Shown here: one piece after another, positions 1 to 11,948 of the stretch
Numbering within the stretch: position 1 is the first letter of the stretch
Layout: the number at the start of each line of letters is the position of its first letter
DNA from: Leptoclinus maculatus
Taxonomy: Eukaryota > Chordata > Actinopteri > Perciformes > Stichaeidae
NCBI GenBank assembly: GCA_032191485.1
Contig: JAVDOI010000011.1
Location: 4,973,298-5,037,297, forward strand
DNA: 64,000 bases
Direction: 5' to 3'
Translations under genes and position numbers: made by a program
The notes under the pieces: generated by a model
The model's database searches: none
What the model was told of the DNA's origin: nothing
The model's input: only the letters and a program-made list of their open reading frames with translations

Positions 1-2090
1 CAGAGTGGTGAACAGTTGTTGTTTTTTTCTCTGACTTGAATGGATTTTAGGACTGCTGTGTGGAAGTAGTTTTTTTTTTTTTAAACCCTCCTTTTTAGCA
101 CTTTCTGAAAGAGTCGCCTTCATTATTCATTCCTCATTATAACCAATTACAGTACGATTGGACCCATTGACGGGAGGGCAGCCCGTGTCAGTTGCTAATG
201 TACAAGAGAGCTTGCCATATAACTGCAGCACCCAGTATGTAGCCCATTCTCTCTCTCTGCATGATTACACATAATGTTGCTTTCATTATTGCTTTATTCC
301 TCCCTGGCTTTGCCCGTGCCTTTTCAAAGAAGCTCTTCCTGCGGAGCCATCCTCCAAGTCAAAATATCAAAATTTGACACTTTGATTATGCTTTTTTACG
401 GGGTGTTGATAATTGCCGGGTAAAGAAAGCAAACTGTCTCCCACCATCCACCATAAACGCAGGGAGGCTTTTCTGTGCAAAGAGGAATCACATTATGTGC
501 AATGATCAGTGCCTGGGGGCCACATCAAACACAGTCTGAAAACCTTTCCAGAGGAGATAGAGGCAGGCCAATTTCACAAGTGGCTTTTTATTGGTTGATT
601 GCACGGAGGCCAAGTTGTTATCTAAATCCTCAAACTACTTGAGCAAAATAAGAAGCGCCTTGTGAGCGTTCAGGGTGTTCAAACTTACCCCTCAGATGAA
701 AGCCGAAGCAAAATGTTTACAGCCAATAGTTTGCCAGGATTACGGCTTAAAGAGAGTAAGCGTAAACAGAATGCAGTGGTTACAAAGTCCACCAGTGACA
801 CACAGTGTCATTGCTAGTGCGGAAAAACTGTATTATGCCAACTTTGATTTTCATGTTCGCTCTTGAACTGTCTGCTTATATAATCCTTAAACGGATGAAC
901 AGGTTTGATGCCCCTACGGCCAACACATAATTTTTTAAAAAGTACTTTAAGAGTACCAATAACTCATATGCAGTTAAACTGTGATTTCAAGACACACTCA
1001 ATGTATTTGCGTCTGATCATATTAAGTCAGACTTTAAACCATCTGTTGCCAAGATGATGTTGCAGTCTAACAAGCAGCCCTCCTGTAAAGTCAGGTCTAC
1101 CATTGAGTGATTTGATTTATCATTTAGCGTAATTATATTCGCTCCATACTGGAGCTGTTGGGGTAATTAGTTAGTAAATAATTTGAAATCAAACATTGAC
1201 AGTGGGGTGTCCACTCTGCCCGGCAGGGGGAGAGACACTGATGAGCAAACTGACCCATGATTGCTAGATTTAATTTGTTCCAATTAAAATGACCATGTTT
1301 CTGTGGAGTTTCTGGCTGCAGTAACTCAGAGGGGATTAAAGGGACGAGAATGTTTACTGGAGGACCACGGCTGTGTTCAGTACTGTGTTTAAAATCACCA
1401 TATCTGTATATTCATTTGTATTGCTGTTTGTCTGTGTGCATGAATGCCTAAAAATGTAGCTAAGTAAAAGAATAAAGCAGGATGTGAACTCATTTTTATT
1501 GTTGATTTTTTTTGTCCCCCATGAAAGAGAATCAATGAATAAATAATTGTCAGGCTTTTCCTTTTGAAATCACCGTGTACTGTAAACAAGTTTTATGTCC
1601 AAGATGCAGGACTTTGCAGCATAAGATCATAATTTGTGAGCTGTGCTTATTGCATTTTCGTGTTGTTTTTGTTTTCAAATCAAACTTACACGTGCATATC
1701 ATTACTTTTACATTACTTCGCTGTATTATTGCACATCCATAGGTTTTACAGTCTGAAAAAATGAACGGTAAATGAGCCATAACCACAGTAATTTACCACC
1801 CTTTTAAACAACAATGCTACTGACTTAACCTTTTAAATTCCACATGCACTTGTTTGTTATTCTATCATCACCACTTTGCGTACTGTAGATCCTATATCTT
1901 AGATCAATTATTGTAATAAAATCTGTTCCAAATGTGGAGACTCTACCACATCATCATCATTCTGCACAGTGAAGCTCACACATCCAAGTATACTAACAAT
2001 AACATTTAAGCACATTTTTAATAATAATTCATATTTTAAGCAATGTGTGACATCAAAATAGTGACGCAAAAATAGTACATGTCAATTAGG
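1..2090. other. non-coding upstream DNA, no gene seen
   Basis: AT-rich, no long frame, no recognisable repeat. Balanced-composition blocks such as 100-660 look like ordinary unique vertebrate intron or intergenic DNA. Confidence 0.6.
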
Positions 2091-2094
2091 GATG

Positions 2095-2096
<2 letters not shown>

Positions 2097-2131
<35 letters not shown>
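2097..2131. repeat. (AC)n microsatellite
   Basis: Uninterrupted AC dinucleotides over 35 bases. The opposite strand reads poly-Cys-Val, which creates a spurious frame there. Confidence 0.98.
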
Positions 2132-2132
<1 letters not shown>

Positions 2133-3119
2133 GAAGTTAAAAAGTGTGCAAGATGAAAGACATGGTGAGGTTGTGCGAAAGAAAGATACCGAGACAGAAA
2201 TTCAGCAATGACCCTGCGGAAGATATCCGTTGCCTGCCCGGGGAGCGATTGCAATCTCCTGTATTCAGTAGCTCCCCTCTCACCTCTCGAATTCTGTCTG
2301 ATAAATCCTCTTGTAGCATTCACTCACCTCAACACCCAGTCAAAGGGAGGTCAAAGCTACACAAAGCTTTATTAAAAGCTTTGAAAGATAGATAAAGAGA
2401 AAATATACCTGTAATTAATGTGAATATTTAGTGTGAGGTAATATAAGCCTTTTTTTTGTTAGTGGAATCATGACTAACAGCGTATTCAGGCTTGTGTTTT
2501 GCCACTAAAGACAAACATCATCCCTACTCATCCTCTTACTAGTTAGCCCCGGGCTGTGTTGAAAAGTAAAGAGTGGCGTCATGGGATGGACGAGCCTCGC
2601 ATGTTTTCAGCGATTCATATGGAAATTAGTTTGTGATGGGAAAAAGAAAACTGTGTGTGCGTATTAAAAATGAGCCAAGACAAATATGTTCTCATATGTT
2701 TGTCATCGTGGAAGAGCACACGTCATGATTTAATGGTCTGGAGTATTATGAAAGTTTGAGATTCATATTGGGCCACTTGTGTACATATGCTTGGGATGAT
2801 GGCATTGCGCAGGCGACCTCAGCACCCCTGCGTAACAGCTGTTCACTGAGATATGCTGAGTCAGACACCATTAGTTGTTATCCTCCCCCTCTTAGGATCC
2901 AACCCCGCACTAATGTGGGTCAGGGGCCACATTACAGAAACACCTTAACTGTGCAGTCTTATCTCTAAGTGCATTGCAGGATTTCTGCTGTCACAGGACT
3001 GTAACTGAATGTCACTGGGAGTTTCCAGACTATTGACATGAAATGGAGGGAAAGAATGACCCTGCAGTCAATATTTTAATATTAATTTATTTTCCAAATT
3101 GTTGCATTTGAAGTTATTC
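2132..3119. other. non-coding, nothing recognised
   Basis: No coding pattern, RNA gene or repeat could be supported here. Frames of 60-95 codons on both strands look like chance. Confidence 0.5.
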
Positions 3120-3810
3120 ATAAAGCTTGGGTAGGTAATATTGGAGAAACTAGCAATAGTTTGCTAGATTTTAAAATGATCCAAAAGTAAATTTAACCAG
3201 GTTCGGTCAGGAACACTCTCGTCATAGATTTTAACCATTTATTGCAACAAATGGAAATACAGTTAAACTTGGAGATGATGGCTCCGCTCTTTGAACACTC
3301 CCCGGATTAGCCAGCAGCTACCGAGCTAAGACGGGGAGCACCGAGCAATAACCCCCACGGGTTTACAGGAATGAGCCAGAAGTACATTTTTTAAATACAT
3401 TTCAACCATTTGCCAGAAGATGAACTAAAAAAAGGGGTGGAGGCTGGGGTGGAGGAGGCGAAGCTTCGCCAGCAGTGCGGTCTGTAACAGCGTAGGTGTA
3501 GAATGAATCAGTGATGAGGGAGTTATATTTAAATAAACCTTGAAGTGAGAGTGGGCTGTGATTGGTGAGTGGCCGATTGGAAGCTACGATTCAATCAGCT
3601 GGCTGGTTACAGCTGGGGGCGTATGACTTCCGTGTCCTGCATGAACTAACGCTAAGCTTCGTTAGTCGCCAAGTCTGCCAGCCCATTCCTACAGGCCTTC
3701 ATCCAAAGCCACTCCCCGAGAATTATCATTACGACCATAAACGAGTGGCTTGAGGTAGTTAGGATGGGCCCCAAGTGACCGCTATTATGACGGCCCCTAG
3801 TGCACACTAG
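3120..3810. repeat. probable GC-rich dispersed repeat, unclassified
   Basis: It begins with AAAGCTTGGGTAGGTAATAT and TTGGAGAAACTAGCAATAG, which resembles a common fish non-autonomous repeat from memory. It then becomes much more GC-rich than its surroundings (for example the GGGGTGGAGGCTGGGGTGG stretch near 3434). Clear terminal inverted repeats were not found. The composition shift at both edges supports an insertion. Confidence 0.4.
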
Positions 3811-5056
3811 CTACTAGTTATAAAACAGACACACACACAGCATCGTATTGTCTCATCAAATGATCAAACAGGTACTTCACATTGGGGAATGTCAGCATAC
3901 ATATTACCCAGCAATCATCATAGTATCTATAATCTATGTATAGAGTAGGCCTATAATGTTGCCTTTATACTACTACTTCTGATTACTTCACCCAAAAAAA
4001 TTAAAACTATTTATGTTTAGTATAAACACAGGCATGTTACTGATAAACAAATGAAGTAAATCTCTATCACTGCACAACATTAACATATATTAATGAATGT
4101 AAACAAGGAATATGGTTGTTGTGAGTGTTCCCAGCTGTCAAGCTAGCAGTTTGCAGTAGCCTCTAGTGAAGCGCAATGAGTTCATAATTACGGTGTTATT
4201 ACAGAATTTCAACAAATATAACGAAAACAAATTACAAAACACACCCAACCCCTAGCTTCAAATGGCTTGTGTGAGCGATTTTGCTGGTTGTCTTTGCTTC
4301 TTCTATCTGTTTTGGTGAACATCACATATTCGTTCTGCTACCACACTCTTACCTTGATCTCACATCGTCTACATTGTGCCAGTTATGCATATTAATCAGA
4401 GACGTTTACAGAAATGCAAGCTACACTGCTAAAAGGATTTTTTTCCCTTCAGGGCCGAAAAGCCACGGTAAAAACAGAAGTGTTTTTGTTAGAGAAAATG
4501 GACATTTTTTCATGCTATTGAATACTTTCGGTCACAAAATGTACCATCCTGTAATTTGTCTTTTCTTTTGAAAGGCACAATGAATCAGTGCAAGAATAAA
4601 ACACAAGATACATTCATTACATGTTCTTGGTCAAATTATCAGCGACATTATAATGAAAGTAGTGAGATGTACTCACACATATACATCAACCGTACATGAC
4701 CAGATAATTAGGATTTTATTTGCAGAAGTTGCCCTAGGGCAGCTGCCTATTCTGTGGATTATGTGCTCCTGCATGAGACACACTTCAGCTGGTGCCACTA
4801 ATGATGCTCCTGCATTATGCTTCTCTCATTCAGCAGTGCCCAGGTGAAGGGGTCACATCGCAGGCTCACTCTTACTCTGATTACATTCTGTTACAAAGAG
4901 GCCCAATCATTATACTGATTAGACCCCCTCTTAGTAAACCATTGAATCATATGGTGCTGCAATTTATGTGGACTGCGTGTGTGTGTGTGCCTAAGGTGGT
5001 TATTATGTGGGAGGAAAAACCACCTGTACAGAAATGAGAGTGTGTGTGTGTGCGTG

Positions 5057-5092
<36 letters not shown>

Positions 5093-7622
5093 GCACAATC
5101 ACGTTAGCCATCTAGAAACATTTGAACACTGCATTAAAGTCATTTTATTGATTTAATTATTGAGTATTGCACTGAATACTAGGATTGAGTGTTCTTTACG
5201 TGTTTTTTTTCAATACCTGACTACACTGACTATAAGTATGTTTAATTTTGGGTTAACACAAACCGCTGCATAGGAATCATACTGCCTTGATTTTATACAA
5301 AATAAATCAACTAAATGATTAGTAAAATCAGGTAGTGTGTTTTGGTACCCAACAGTTTTCGATACTTTGATACCAAAAACACACTTTGGTCGGAGCTTAA
5401 AGAAATTGTGATCCAGCCCTTCATGGATATCCAGAAAACTTAAAAAAAAAATATTTCCCATATTGGTTCACAAAATTAAAGCAATAATAGTTATCTGAGA
5501 AGACAGACTCAGGCAATTAGTATGTTACCATGAACATTGAGCATTATATGAGGTACCGCTTTTAATGCAAGCAGTAATGATTTAGCTCTGCATTACCAAT
5601 AAACTGCATTAGAAAGCCGTTGAACATTTAAACGGGCAAAGTCAGCAGCAATCGAGAGCCAGACATACGGCGCCCACTAACCAAAGCGATATAGCTTTTT
5701 AGAAAGTGGAGCAAGGGGGAAGTAGAGAGAGCAAAACGGAAAAAAAACAATGCATATCAGTTACTGATACAAATGCCATGAATACATACAAATATTTTAT
5801 AGGATAAAAACAACATAAAACACAGGGCATTAACATGCACATGAATACTATGGCAGATTTGTGTGTCACCATCTAGATATATTGTAGAACAGGAATGCTT
5901 TAAGATCATATCAATGTTTCTCTTTAGATGGGTATGCCTTCATATTATCTTTGTACCACAATCTGTATGCATATTAAAAGCCTGGGGAGAAATTCAGATT
6001 ATTCCTCTCCTGGTTTAAATTTAGCTCAGCCCATGAAACACCAAATGAGGCAGAGATGGTTTGCAATCTTTGCAACCTCTCACCTAGTCTGTTTGTGGCA
6101 AGCAGTGCATTCATTTTTGATATGCTCATCTTCATGTTCTCATGTGGTATGTATGAGCAGGTGCATATGTGATATATACGTATACGAGTAGGCATATGGA
6201 TGGAAACAACTGCATAACAAATAGATTTAGGAAGAACCAGGTGGTGTTTTAACACTCTAAAGTCTAACACATGAAAATAAAAATATTTTTAAGGTTGAGG
6301 GGTTTGTTGAACCATTCGCCAGAATAGACGAAAATATAATTTACTTTTGATTTGCATATATTATTTTTGAAAGGATATATAGGTGAGCCACATGTACAAA
6401 AGAAGCCAGATATTTCTCACCTAATTTATCTATGTACGCCTCCAGCAAGGTCACTTAAAACGGAGTGGGCTAATCTCAATATTTTTCACTGCAAAAGTAC
6501 AGAAAGTAGACATAAGAATTCTTTTTTTATTAATTTATGCTGCATAATGATTTGTATTGCTTTGCTGTAGCAGCCTTGCACAACCAAGACATGGTTTTAT
6601 AAAGTGGATGTTGAAATTGATCAAGAGTAAAACATTGGCATGACAAGGGAGTAAATTGATAGATTTTGTCTCTCATTTTTGAATTACTTACAAGGTGAAA
6701 TATCTATCAGGTAGGCTGACTCTCTTTTGCCGTTGGACTTATTTGAATGCATTTGGAACAATTACCAGAATAATTGATTTTTGTAACTCCACCGTTTGTT
6801 TGCATATTGTTTGAATCAGTTTCTAAATTGGATTAAAAATATTCAATGTCAGACCTTTTGTTTATTGGCTTTTGAGACCTTTGTGGTAATTGTTGATTCC
6901 CTCCAACCATTTTCTTTTGTTGATTGAGTTCGGTCACACTTGTCCATGAACTGCATAAAGTCCCAAGTATTTCTTTCATGATTGATTTCTTTCATTCTTC
7001 CACTTTAGCATGTTTGGAATGGTTTCCTCTGGGAGAGAGAGAGCAGTATCTTTTTTAATAATGTCTGACAGAGACTGGTAATATGTGTGAAAAAACAAAC
7101 CATGTCTAGTAGAGATGCAACATGTTTGAACAGAGTCCAACTGATATGTGTTTTGTTTTCTGGCTTATATTTGCAGTATACACTATCAAAACTATCTGAA
7201 GGGATACAATGACACATACATAATTTGATTTTGGTGAAAATCTAAATAAGTACCAACACACACCAGGGAAGCATTTGAACCAGCACTGTTGTGCCTTAAT
7301 CAGTATCCCATGGGTGAAAGGAAAACAAAGAGAGGAAACATATTCAACTCGAAGAAGCAAGAGAAAGATGTTCTTTAATTCAAAGACTAAGAAATACCCA
7401 ACCAAAATATGGAGTGGAGCAGTTCAGCCTGTATTTGAATAAGTAACTAGATGGGAAGAGGATGGAAGGAATGTGAAATGTGTGTGCAGCGAGGTCTATC
7501 CAATTACACACAATACTAGTAAAGGCACCTGAGGCTATTTTGCTCTTTACCAGTCCTGTCATGTTATTTGTAATATTAACTAACATTACTACCAAAGCCA
7601 CCACCAGGCCCATCCTGAGTGA
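3811..7622. other. AT-rich upstream DNA, no gene seen
   Basis: Mostly low-GC sequence with one large GT microsatellite near 5041. Frames are at most about 100 codons, with no recognisable domain. Presumed intron 5' of the lingo2 coding exon. Confidence 0.55.
5041..5092. repeat. (GT)n microsatellite with GC interruptions
   Basis: GT dinucleotides broken twice by GC, about 52 bases. A shorter GT run lies at 4978-4989. Confidence 0.97.
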
Positions 7623-7668
7623 CTAACCTCTCTCTTTCTCTCTTTGTTCTTTCCCTCTTGTTGTGCAG
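7623..7668 (+). promoter_or_regulatory. 3' splice site before the lingo2 coding exon
   Basis: CTAAC at 7623-7627 fits a branch point, followed by a long CT-rich tract and TTGTGCAG ending at 7668. The exon would start at 7669, only 12 bases before the first ATG. This agrees with the LINGO family layout, where the whole coding sequence sits in one terminal exon and the upstream exons are 5' untranslated. The partner donor is not identifiable in the window and may lie outside it. Confidence 0.85.
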
Positions 7669-7680
7669 AACCGTGACAGA

Positions 7681-9522
7681 ATGGTCGACTGTATGAGCAA
7701 AGTCATGCTGCACACGGTCGTCTCATGCTGGCAACCATTCCTGGGACTGGCCCTCGTGGCTGTCTTTGTGGGTTCCACCCTGGGATGTCCCTCGCGCTGC
7801 GAGTGTTCAGCGCAGACCAAGGCAGTTGTCTGTCACCGCAAGCGCATGCCCACCATCCCGGATGGCATCCCGACTGAGACCAGGATCCTGGACCTCAGTA
7901 AGAACAAGCTAACAATGATCAATCCTGATGATTTTTTTGCCTTTCCTGGGCTTGAGGAACTTGACCTCAGTGGAAATATTATCAGTTATGTTGAGCCTGG
8001 AGCTTTTAACGCCCTGTTTACCATGCACTCACTCAGTCTCAAGAGCAATCGTATCAAGCTCATTCCTCTGGGCGTCTTCACAGGCTTAACAAATCTTACC
8101 CAACTGGATATAAGTGACAACAAGATCGTCATCCTACTGGATTACATGTTCCAGGACTTGCACAATCTGAAGTTTTTGGAAGTGGGTGACAATGATCTGG
8201 TTTACATTTCTCACCGTGCATTCAGTGGACTTTTAAGCCTGGAGATGCTAACCTTAGAAAGGTGCAACCTTACAGTTGTACCCACTGAGGCCCTTTCCCA
8301 CCTGCACAACCTGGTCAGCCTCCATTTACGATACCTCGGCATCAGCACTTTGCATCCTTACTCATTCAAAAAGCTGTTCCGGCTGCGGCATTTAGAAATT
8401 GATAATTGGCATTCTCTAGACCATGTGCCAGCCAACACCCTGCATGGCCTAAACCTGACCGCTCTGTTCATAACCTACACCAACCTATCCTCCTTCCCTT
8501 ACCAAGCCCTGAAGCATCTGCCCTACCTGACAAACCTCAACCTGTCCTTCAACCGCATCAGATACATTGAAGGTGGGATGCTGATGGAACTGGTGCGGCT
8601 TCAAGAGCTCCATCTGGTTGGAACTCAGTTAACCACCATTGAACCGTATGCCTTCCAGGGCCTGCGGGGACTCAAAGTCCTCAATGTCTCTCACAACCGA
8701 CTGGATACACTGGAGAAGGGTGTTTTTCAGTCTCCTGAGGCTCTGGAGGTTCTTCTGATTGACAACAACCCCTTGGTGTGTGACTGTCGTCTCATGTGGA
8801 TCCTACAGAAAAGGCACTCCATCTTCTTTGGGGAATCGCAGCCAGAGTGCAGCACACCTGAAGGTATTCGTGGCAGGCCTTTTAAAGAGTTTAAGGAGAC
8901 TCTCCTGTCTTATTACGTGACATGTACCAAGCCAAAAATTCGTGAGAACAAAACACAAACAATCACTGTGGATGAGGGCCAGCAGGCGATGTTGCGCTGC
9001 AGTGCTGAAGGAACACCAAGGCCCCTGGTGTCCTGGTTGTCCCCACGTCGACGAGTTCTGACAAGTAGGAGCCATGGAAGAGTTACCGTCCACAACAATG
9101 GTACACTGGATATCAAGTCAGCAGAGGTGCAAGACAGCGGCGTGTACCTTTGCCTTGCCTCCAACAGTGCTGGGAATGACACCCTGATGACTTCATTGGC
9201 GGTGAAAAGTCTGGGATCGCTGTATGCTAACAGGACCCAGTACTACACAGATCCCAGCAATACCACTGCCAACGCCACGGTCGGTGTGACCCTCGGTTTA
9301 GACCTAAAGACTATTTTAGTGTCAACTGCCATGGGTTGTTTCACATTCCTGGGAGTGGTCTTGTTTTGTTTCCTGCTTCTTTTCGTTTGGAGCAGAGGGA
9401 AAGGAAAACATAAAAACAACATAGATGTTGAATATGTGCCTCGGTCAAAGTCTAACGGCACTAACGTTGACTCCGCAGAGGGACAAGCTGGTCCTCGTCG
9501 TTTTAACATGAAAATGATGTAA
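7681..9522 (+). CDS. lingo2: LINGO2: LRR and Ig domain-containing Nogo receptor-interacting protein 2
   Basis: Single-exon frame of 613 codons. Numbered from the first ATG, residues about 10-35 form a signal peptide, followed by an LRRNT cysteine cluster (C36, C40, C42, C51). About a dozen leucine-rich repeats follow, then an LRRCT starting near NPLVCDCRLMW (364-373). An I-set Ig domain has its disulfide pair at C440 and C491 and core W452. One membrane helix spans about 545-569, and the short tail contains EYVPR and ends in RRFNMKMM. There are about twelve N-glycosylation sequons in the ectodomain. The LKTILVSTAMGCFTFLG membrane region and the MLHT-SCWQPFLGL N-terminus match LINGO2 rather than LINGO1, 3 or 4. 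The family are neuronal type I membrane proteins; LINGO1 is a Nogo-receptor co-receptor, while LINGO2's ligands are less settled. In-frame ATGs lie at 7681 (A at -3, G at +4), 7693 and 7705. I chose 7681 for its context; 7705 gives the 605-residue form starting MLHT, close to the roughly 606 residues of mammalian LINGO2. No frameshift or stop is seen. Confidence 0.97.
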   Translation: MVDCMSKVMLHTVVSCWQPFLGLALVAVFVGSTLGCPSRCECSAQTKAVVCHRKRMPTIPDGIPTETRILDLSKNKLTMINPDDFFAFPGLEELDLSGNIISYVEPGAFNALFTMHSLSLKSNRIKLIPLGVFTGLTNLTQLDISDNKIVILLDYMFQDLHNLKFLEVGDNDLVYISHRAFSGLLSLEMLTLERCNLTVVPTEALSHLHNLVSLHLRYLGISTLHPYSFKKLFRLRHLEIDNWHSLDHVPANTLHGLNLTALFITYTNLSSFPYQALKHLPYLTNLNLSFNRIRYIEGGMLMELVRLQELHLVGTQLTTIEPYAFQGLRGLKVLNVSHNRLDTLEKGVFQSPEALEVLLIDNNPLVCDCRLMWILQKRHSIFFGESQPECSTPEGIRGRPFKEFKETLLSYYVTCTKPKIRENKTQTITVDEGQQAMLRCSAEGTPRPLVSWLSPRRRVLTSRSHGRVTVHNNGTLDIKSAEVQDSGVYLCLASNSAGNDTLMTSLAVKSLGSLYANRTQYYTDPSNTTANATVGVTLGLDLKTILVSTAMGCFTFLGVVLFCFLLLFVWSRGKGKHKNNIDVEYVPRSKSNGTNVDSAEGQAGPRRFNMKMM

Positions 9523-10235
9523 CTTCTTTTATAGATCCAAGATTCTGGATTGTGGACATGCCCAAAGTACAATGTATTTTTGAAAATCGGGACTACTGAA
9601 CTTCCCACTGCTTCAGGGAGAGTAGTAGTGAAAACATTTGGGGAATCATAACAAGATGAGCAGTATCTTAAATCACTGGATGTTGACATAATGCTTGAAT
9701 ATACTGTGTTCTTAAATACCGAAAGTCGTAGAAGGACATCCTCTGACATGACTGCCAGCGGGCAACTTCTTCAACATGGATAAGGAGTGAATACTGTTAA
9801 TGCTATGGGGACCTGAAGGGAATAGGTGTCATTTATCAGCTTTTTGAAGTTTATATGCCCAAAAAAAGAACGCTTCAGTTTTGGGTTGGATCTACAGACT
9901 TGGCTGAACCATGTACAGTACAAATTTGTAACTAAGCTATTAACCTACTTTGTTTAGTCTTGCGCCGTGCTTATTCACTGAACAAATCAATGAAACAGAC
10001 CATAATTTCCTATGTTCCATACTTTGCATATATGTACCTAATGCTTCATTATGTACATGTATATTCATTGAAAAGAACTATTCATAGCAATATTCATGGG
10101 ATGCATTAGCCAAAATTGATATACCCGATATGTTCAGCAAGAACATTCTTCAGACTTTTGAAGTTTCCATGGATTCAGGAAGGGCTTCTATGGGTGATTA
10201 TATGTCCCCGCTCCCCCAATTGACTCCTAGATATT

Positions 10236-10241
10236 AATAAA
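10236..10241 (+). promoter_or_regulatory. polyadenylation signal AATAAA (proximal)
   Basis: Exact AATAAA about 0.7 kb after the lingo2 stop codon, in AU-rich sequence. It would give a short 3' UTR. Confidence 0.45.
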
Positions 10242-10571
10242 TATATATTATTTATCAATGAAAAAAAAGAAGAAAAAAGATTTTATTTATGAAAAATCAG
10301 TCCTCAAACTGTTCACTTGGATTAACATAACGGTGACCCAGTATTGGTCAAAGTACCTATGAACCACCTCTTTGTCCTATTTTTTTTTTTATTACTTTAA
10401 CTGTACCTTTTTGCTGGTTGGCAAAATACATGTGTCAATTTTACTACAGTGACATTTGCATAATTTTCCCCAGTAGGAAATTTGGGCTTTGTTGTGGTAG
10501 TTCCTCATTTTGTTGTTGAATCATTTAGATTGTGAAAACTTCAAAGTAAAAGTAAAAAAAAATGTATGTGA

Positions 10572-10577
10572 AATAAA
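10572..10577 (+). promoter_or_regulatory. polyadenylation signal AATAAA (distal)
   Basis: Exact AATAAA followed within about 30 bases by GT-rich sequence (TGTATTTGTACC). It would give a 3' UTR of about 1.07 kb. I favour this as the main end, but only transcript reads can decide. Confidence 0.5.
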
Positions 10578-10600
10578 TGAAGATGTATTTGTACCAATGA

Positions 10601-11659
10601 GTCCGACTAAATGGCTAATACGTAATTAAATCTTCTTCTCTTCAGCCTCAATGATGGACATCACAGTCCTCTTACGAGTATTGAGTAAACAAAGTTGTGC
10701 AACAACATGCAACAATGACATAAGGAATTTGTACTTTATTCATGAACTCATGACCAGGTCTTTAAGTTTTCAGAAACACTCCAAAAAAATGTGACTTGTT
10801 CACCATTTGGTACAACATGACAGTATATAAAAATATGAGATATGTTATTACTTACATATACCGTACTTAAAAATACCAATATATTAAAGGATTCTAACAT
10901 GTTGCAATGATGCACAGCTGTAATACTTCCCTATAAAGTTAATTCATTTTGATAACAGTAATGTGTAAGAAAACTGTGTCTCAGTATTGCTAAACTTTAA
11001 TATTTTGTATAATAATATCCCATGACAGTACATTATCTACATAGTAAATTACCAAACATTTACTGTTGTGCTGTATAGATATATTGAAGTCACAGCTGGA
11101 TTACAAAACTCTCTGCCATTGCATTTCAATTCAGTTTCCATAAATGTACTAAGCCTACTTGTCATAGGGAACTGCTCCAGTAAAACTGCATATTATGCTA
11201 CAAAAAAGAAAGAATGTTACCCAAGAACCATTCAATTGTTCTGATGTATGCTTTAATCAGTAATTGCCTCACGCAAACTATGGTGAACCACCCACTAGTT
11301 CTGGTTTACATAGTGCATACAGGTCAAATAAGTTTTGAGTTTGAACAAAAAAAAAGATATGTTCATTTATCTTTTCAAATTGTTCCAATTGAGTTACTTA
11401 TAAATACATGAGAATGTTCTCTGAAGTAGTGTGTGAAACAATCAAGGAAACTAAAACTGTATCTCTTGTACAGTTTCTGAAACAGCAATAGTTGGTGGGG
11501 GAAAGCACACCCAAATTAGGTGTTGGTCATGGAAGTGTTACATTTTGAACAGAAGATGGCCACACACTGAGCACCAATTACTTTTTATGTTGTCACTTAT
11601 TGTAAATTGCCAACAGGTGGTGTGTGTATGCATAAGGCTGTCGACACTTGCTTTAAAAT
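10601..11659. other. AT-rich intergenic DNA, nothing recognised
   Basis: Low-GC sequence downstream of the inferred lingo2 end, with no frame, repeat or RNA gene that I can support. Confidence 0.55.
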
Positions 11660-11667
11660 TGCGCCTC

Positions 11668-11702
<35 letters not shown>

Positions 11703-11948
11703 TCCTCGTTTTCAACCCAACCGAAGGAGGCAGATGGCCGCACACCCAGAGCCAGGATCTGTCCAAGGTTCCTAACTGTTAAAGTCGAGTTTTTTCTTGC
11801 CACTGTTGCCCCATTACTTGCTCATAAAGGATTGTTGGGTCTCTGTAAATTATGGAGTACAGTCACGACCTGCTCTATATGAAAAGTGTCTGGAGATAAC
11901 TTCTGTTATCATTTAACGCTATATAGATAAATGGAATTGATTTTAATT
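11660..11948 (+). repeat. fish retroelement 3' tail with CT microsatellite
   Basis: A (CT)n run at about 11667-11702 leads into a GC-richer block. It then reads GGATTGTTGGGTCTCTGTAA and a TATGAAAAGTGTCTGGAGAT stretch, and ends GGAATTGATTTTAATTGAAA. That ending is a decayed (AATTG)-type tail, as in many fish LINE or SINE 3' ends. From memory this whole module is a very common dispersed repeat in ray-finned fish. The exact family is not assigned. Confidence 0.75.

Larger units (their letters stand above)
9523..10600 (+). other. lingo2 3' untranslated region (inferred extent)
   Basis: AT-rich sequence directly after the TAA stop, with no reading frame of note. It has several A-rich and T-rich runs and two AATAAA hexamers. 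The downstream limit is inferred from the second hexamer plus about 20 bases; a longer UTR cannot be excluded. Confidence 0.6.

Noticed and set aside
2036..2323. Small cysteine-valine rich proteins (also near 20.6, 15.5 and 60.3 kb)
   Set aside because: Translations of CA/GT microsatellites.
7663..7680. In-frame extension of lingo2 upstream of the first ATG, starting at GTG
   Set aside because: The GTG lies inside the splice acceptor (TTGTGCAG), so it is intronic and not a start.
9243..9749. 168-codon minus-strand frame overlapping the lingo2 3' end
   Set aside because: Shadow of the lingo2 coding strand extending into the 3' UTR; no recognisable domain.
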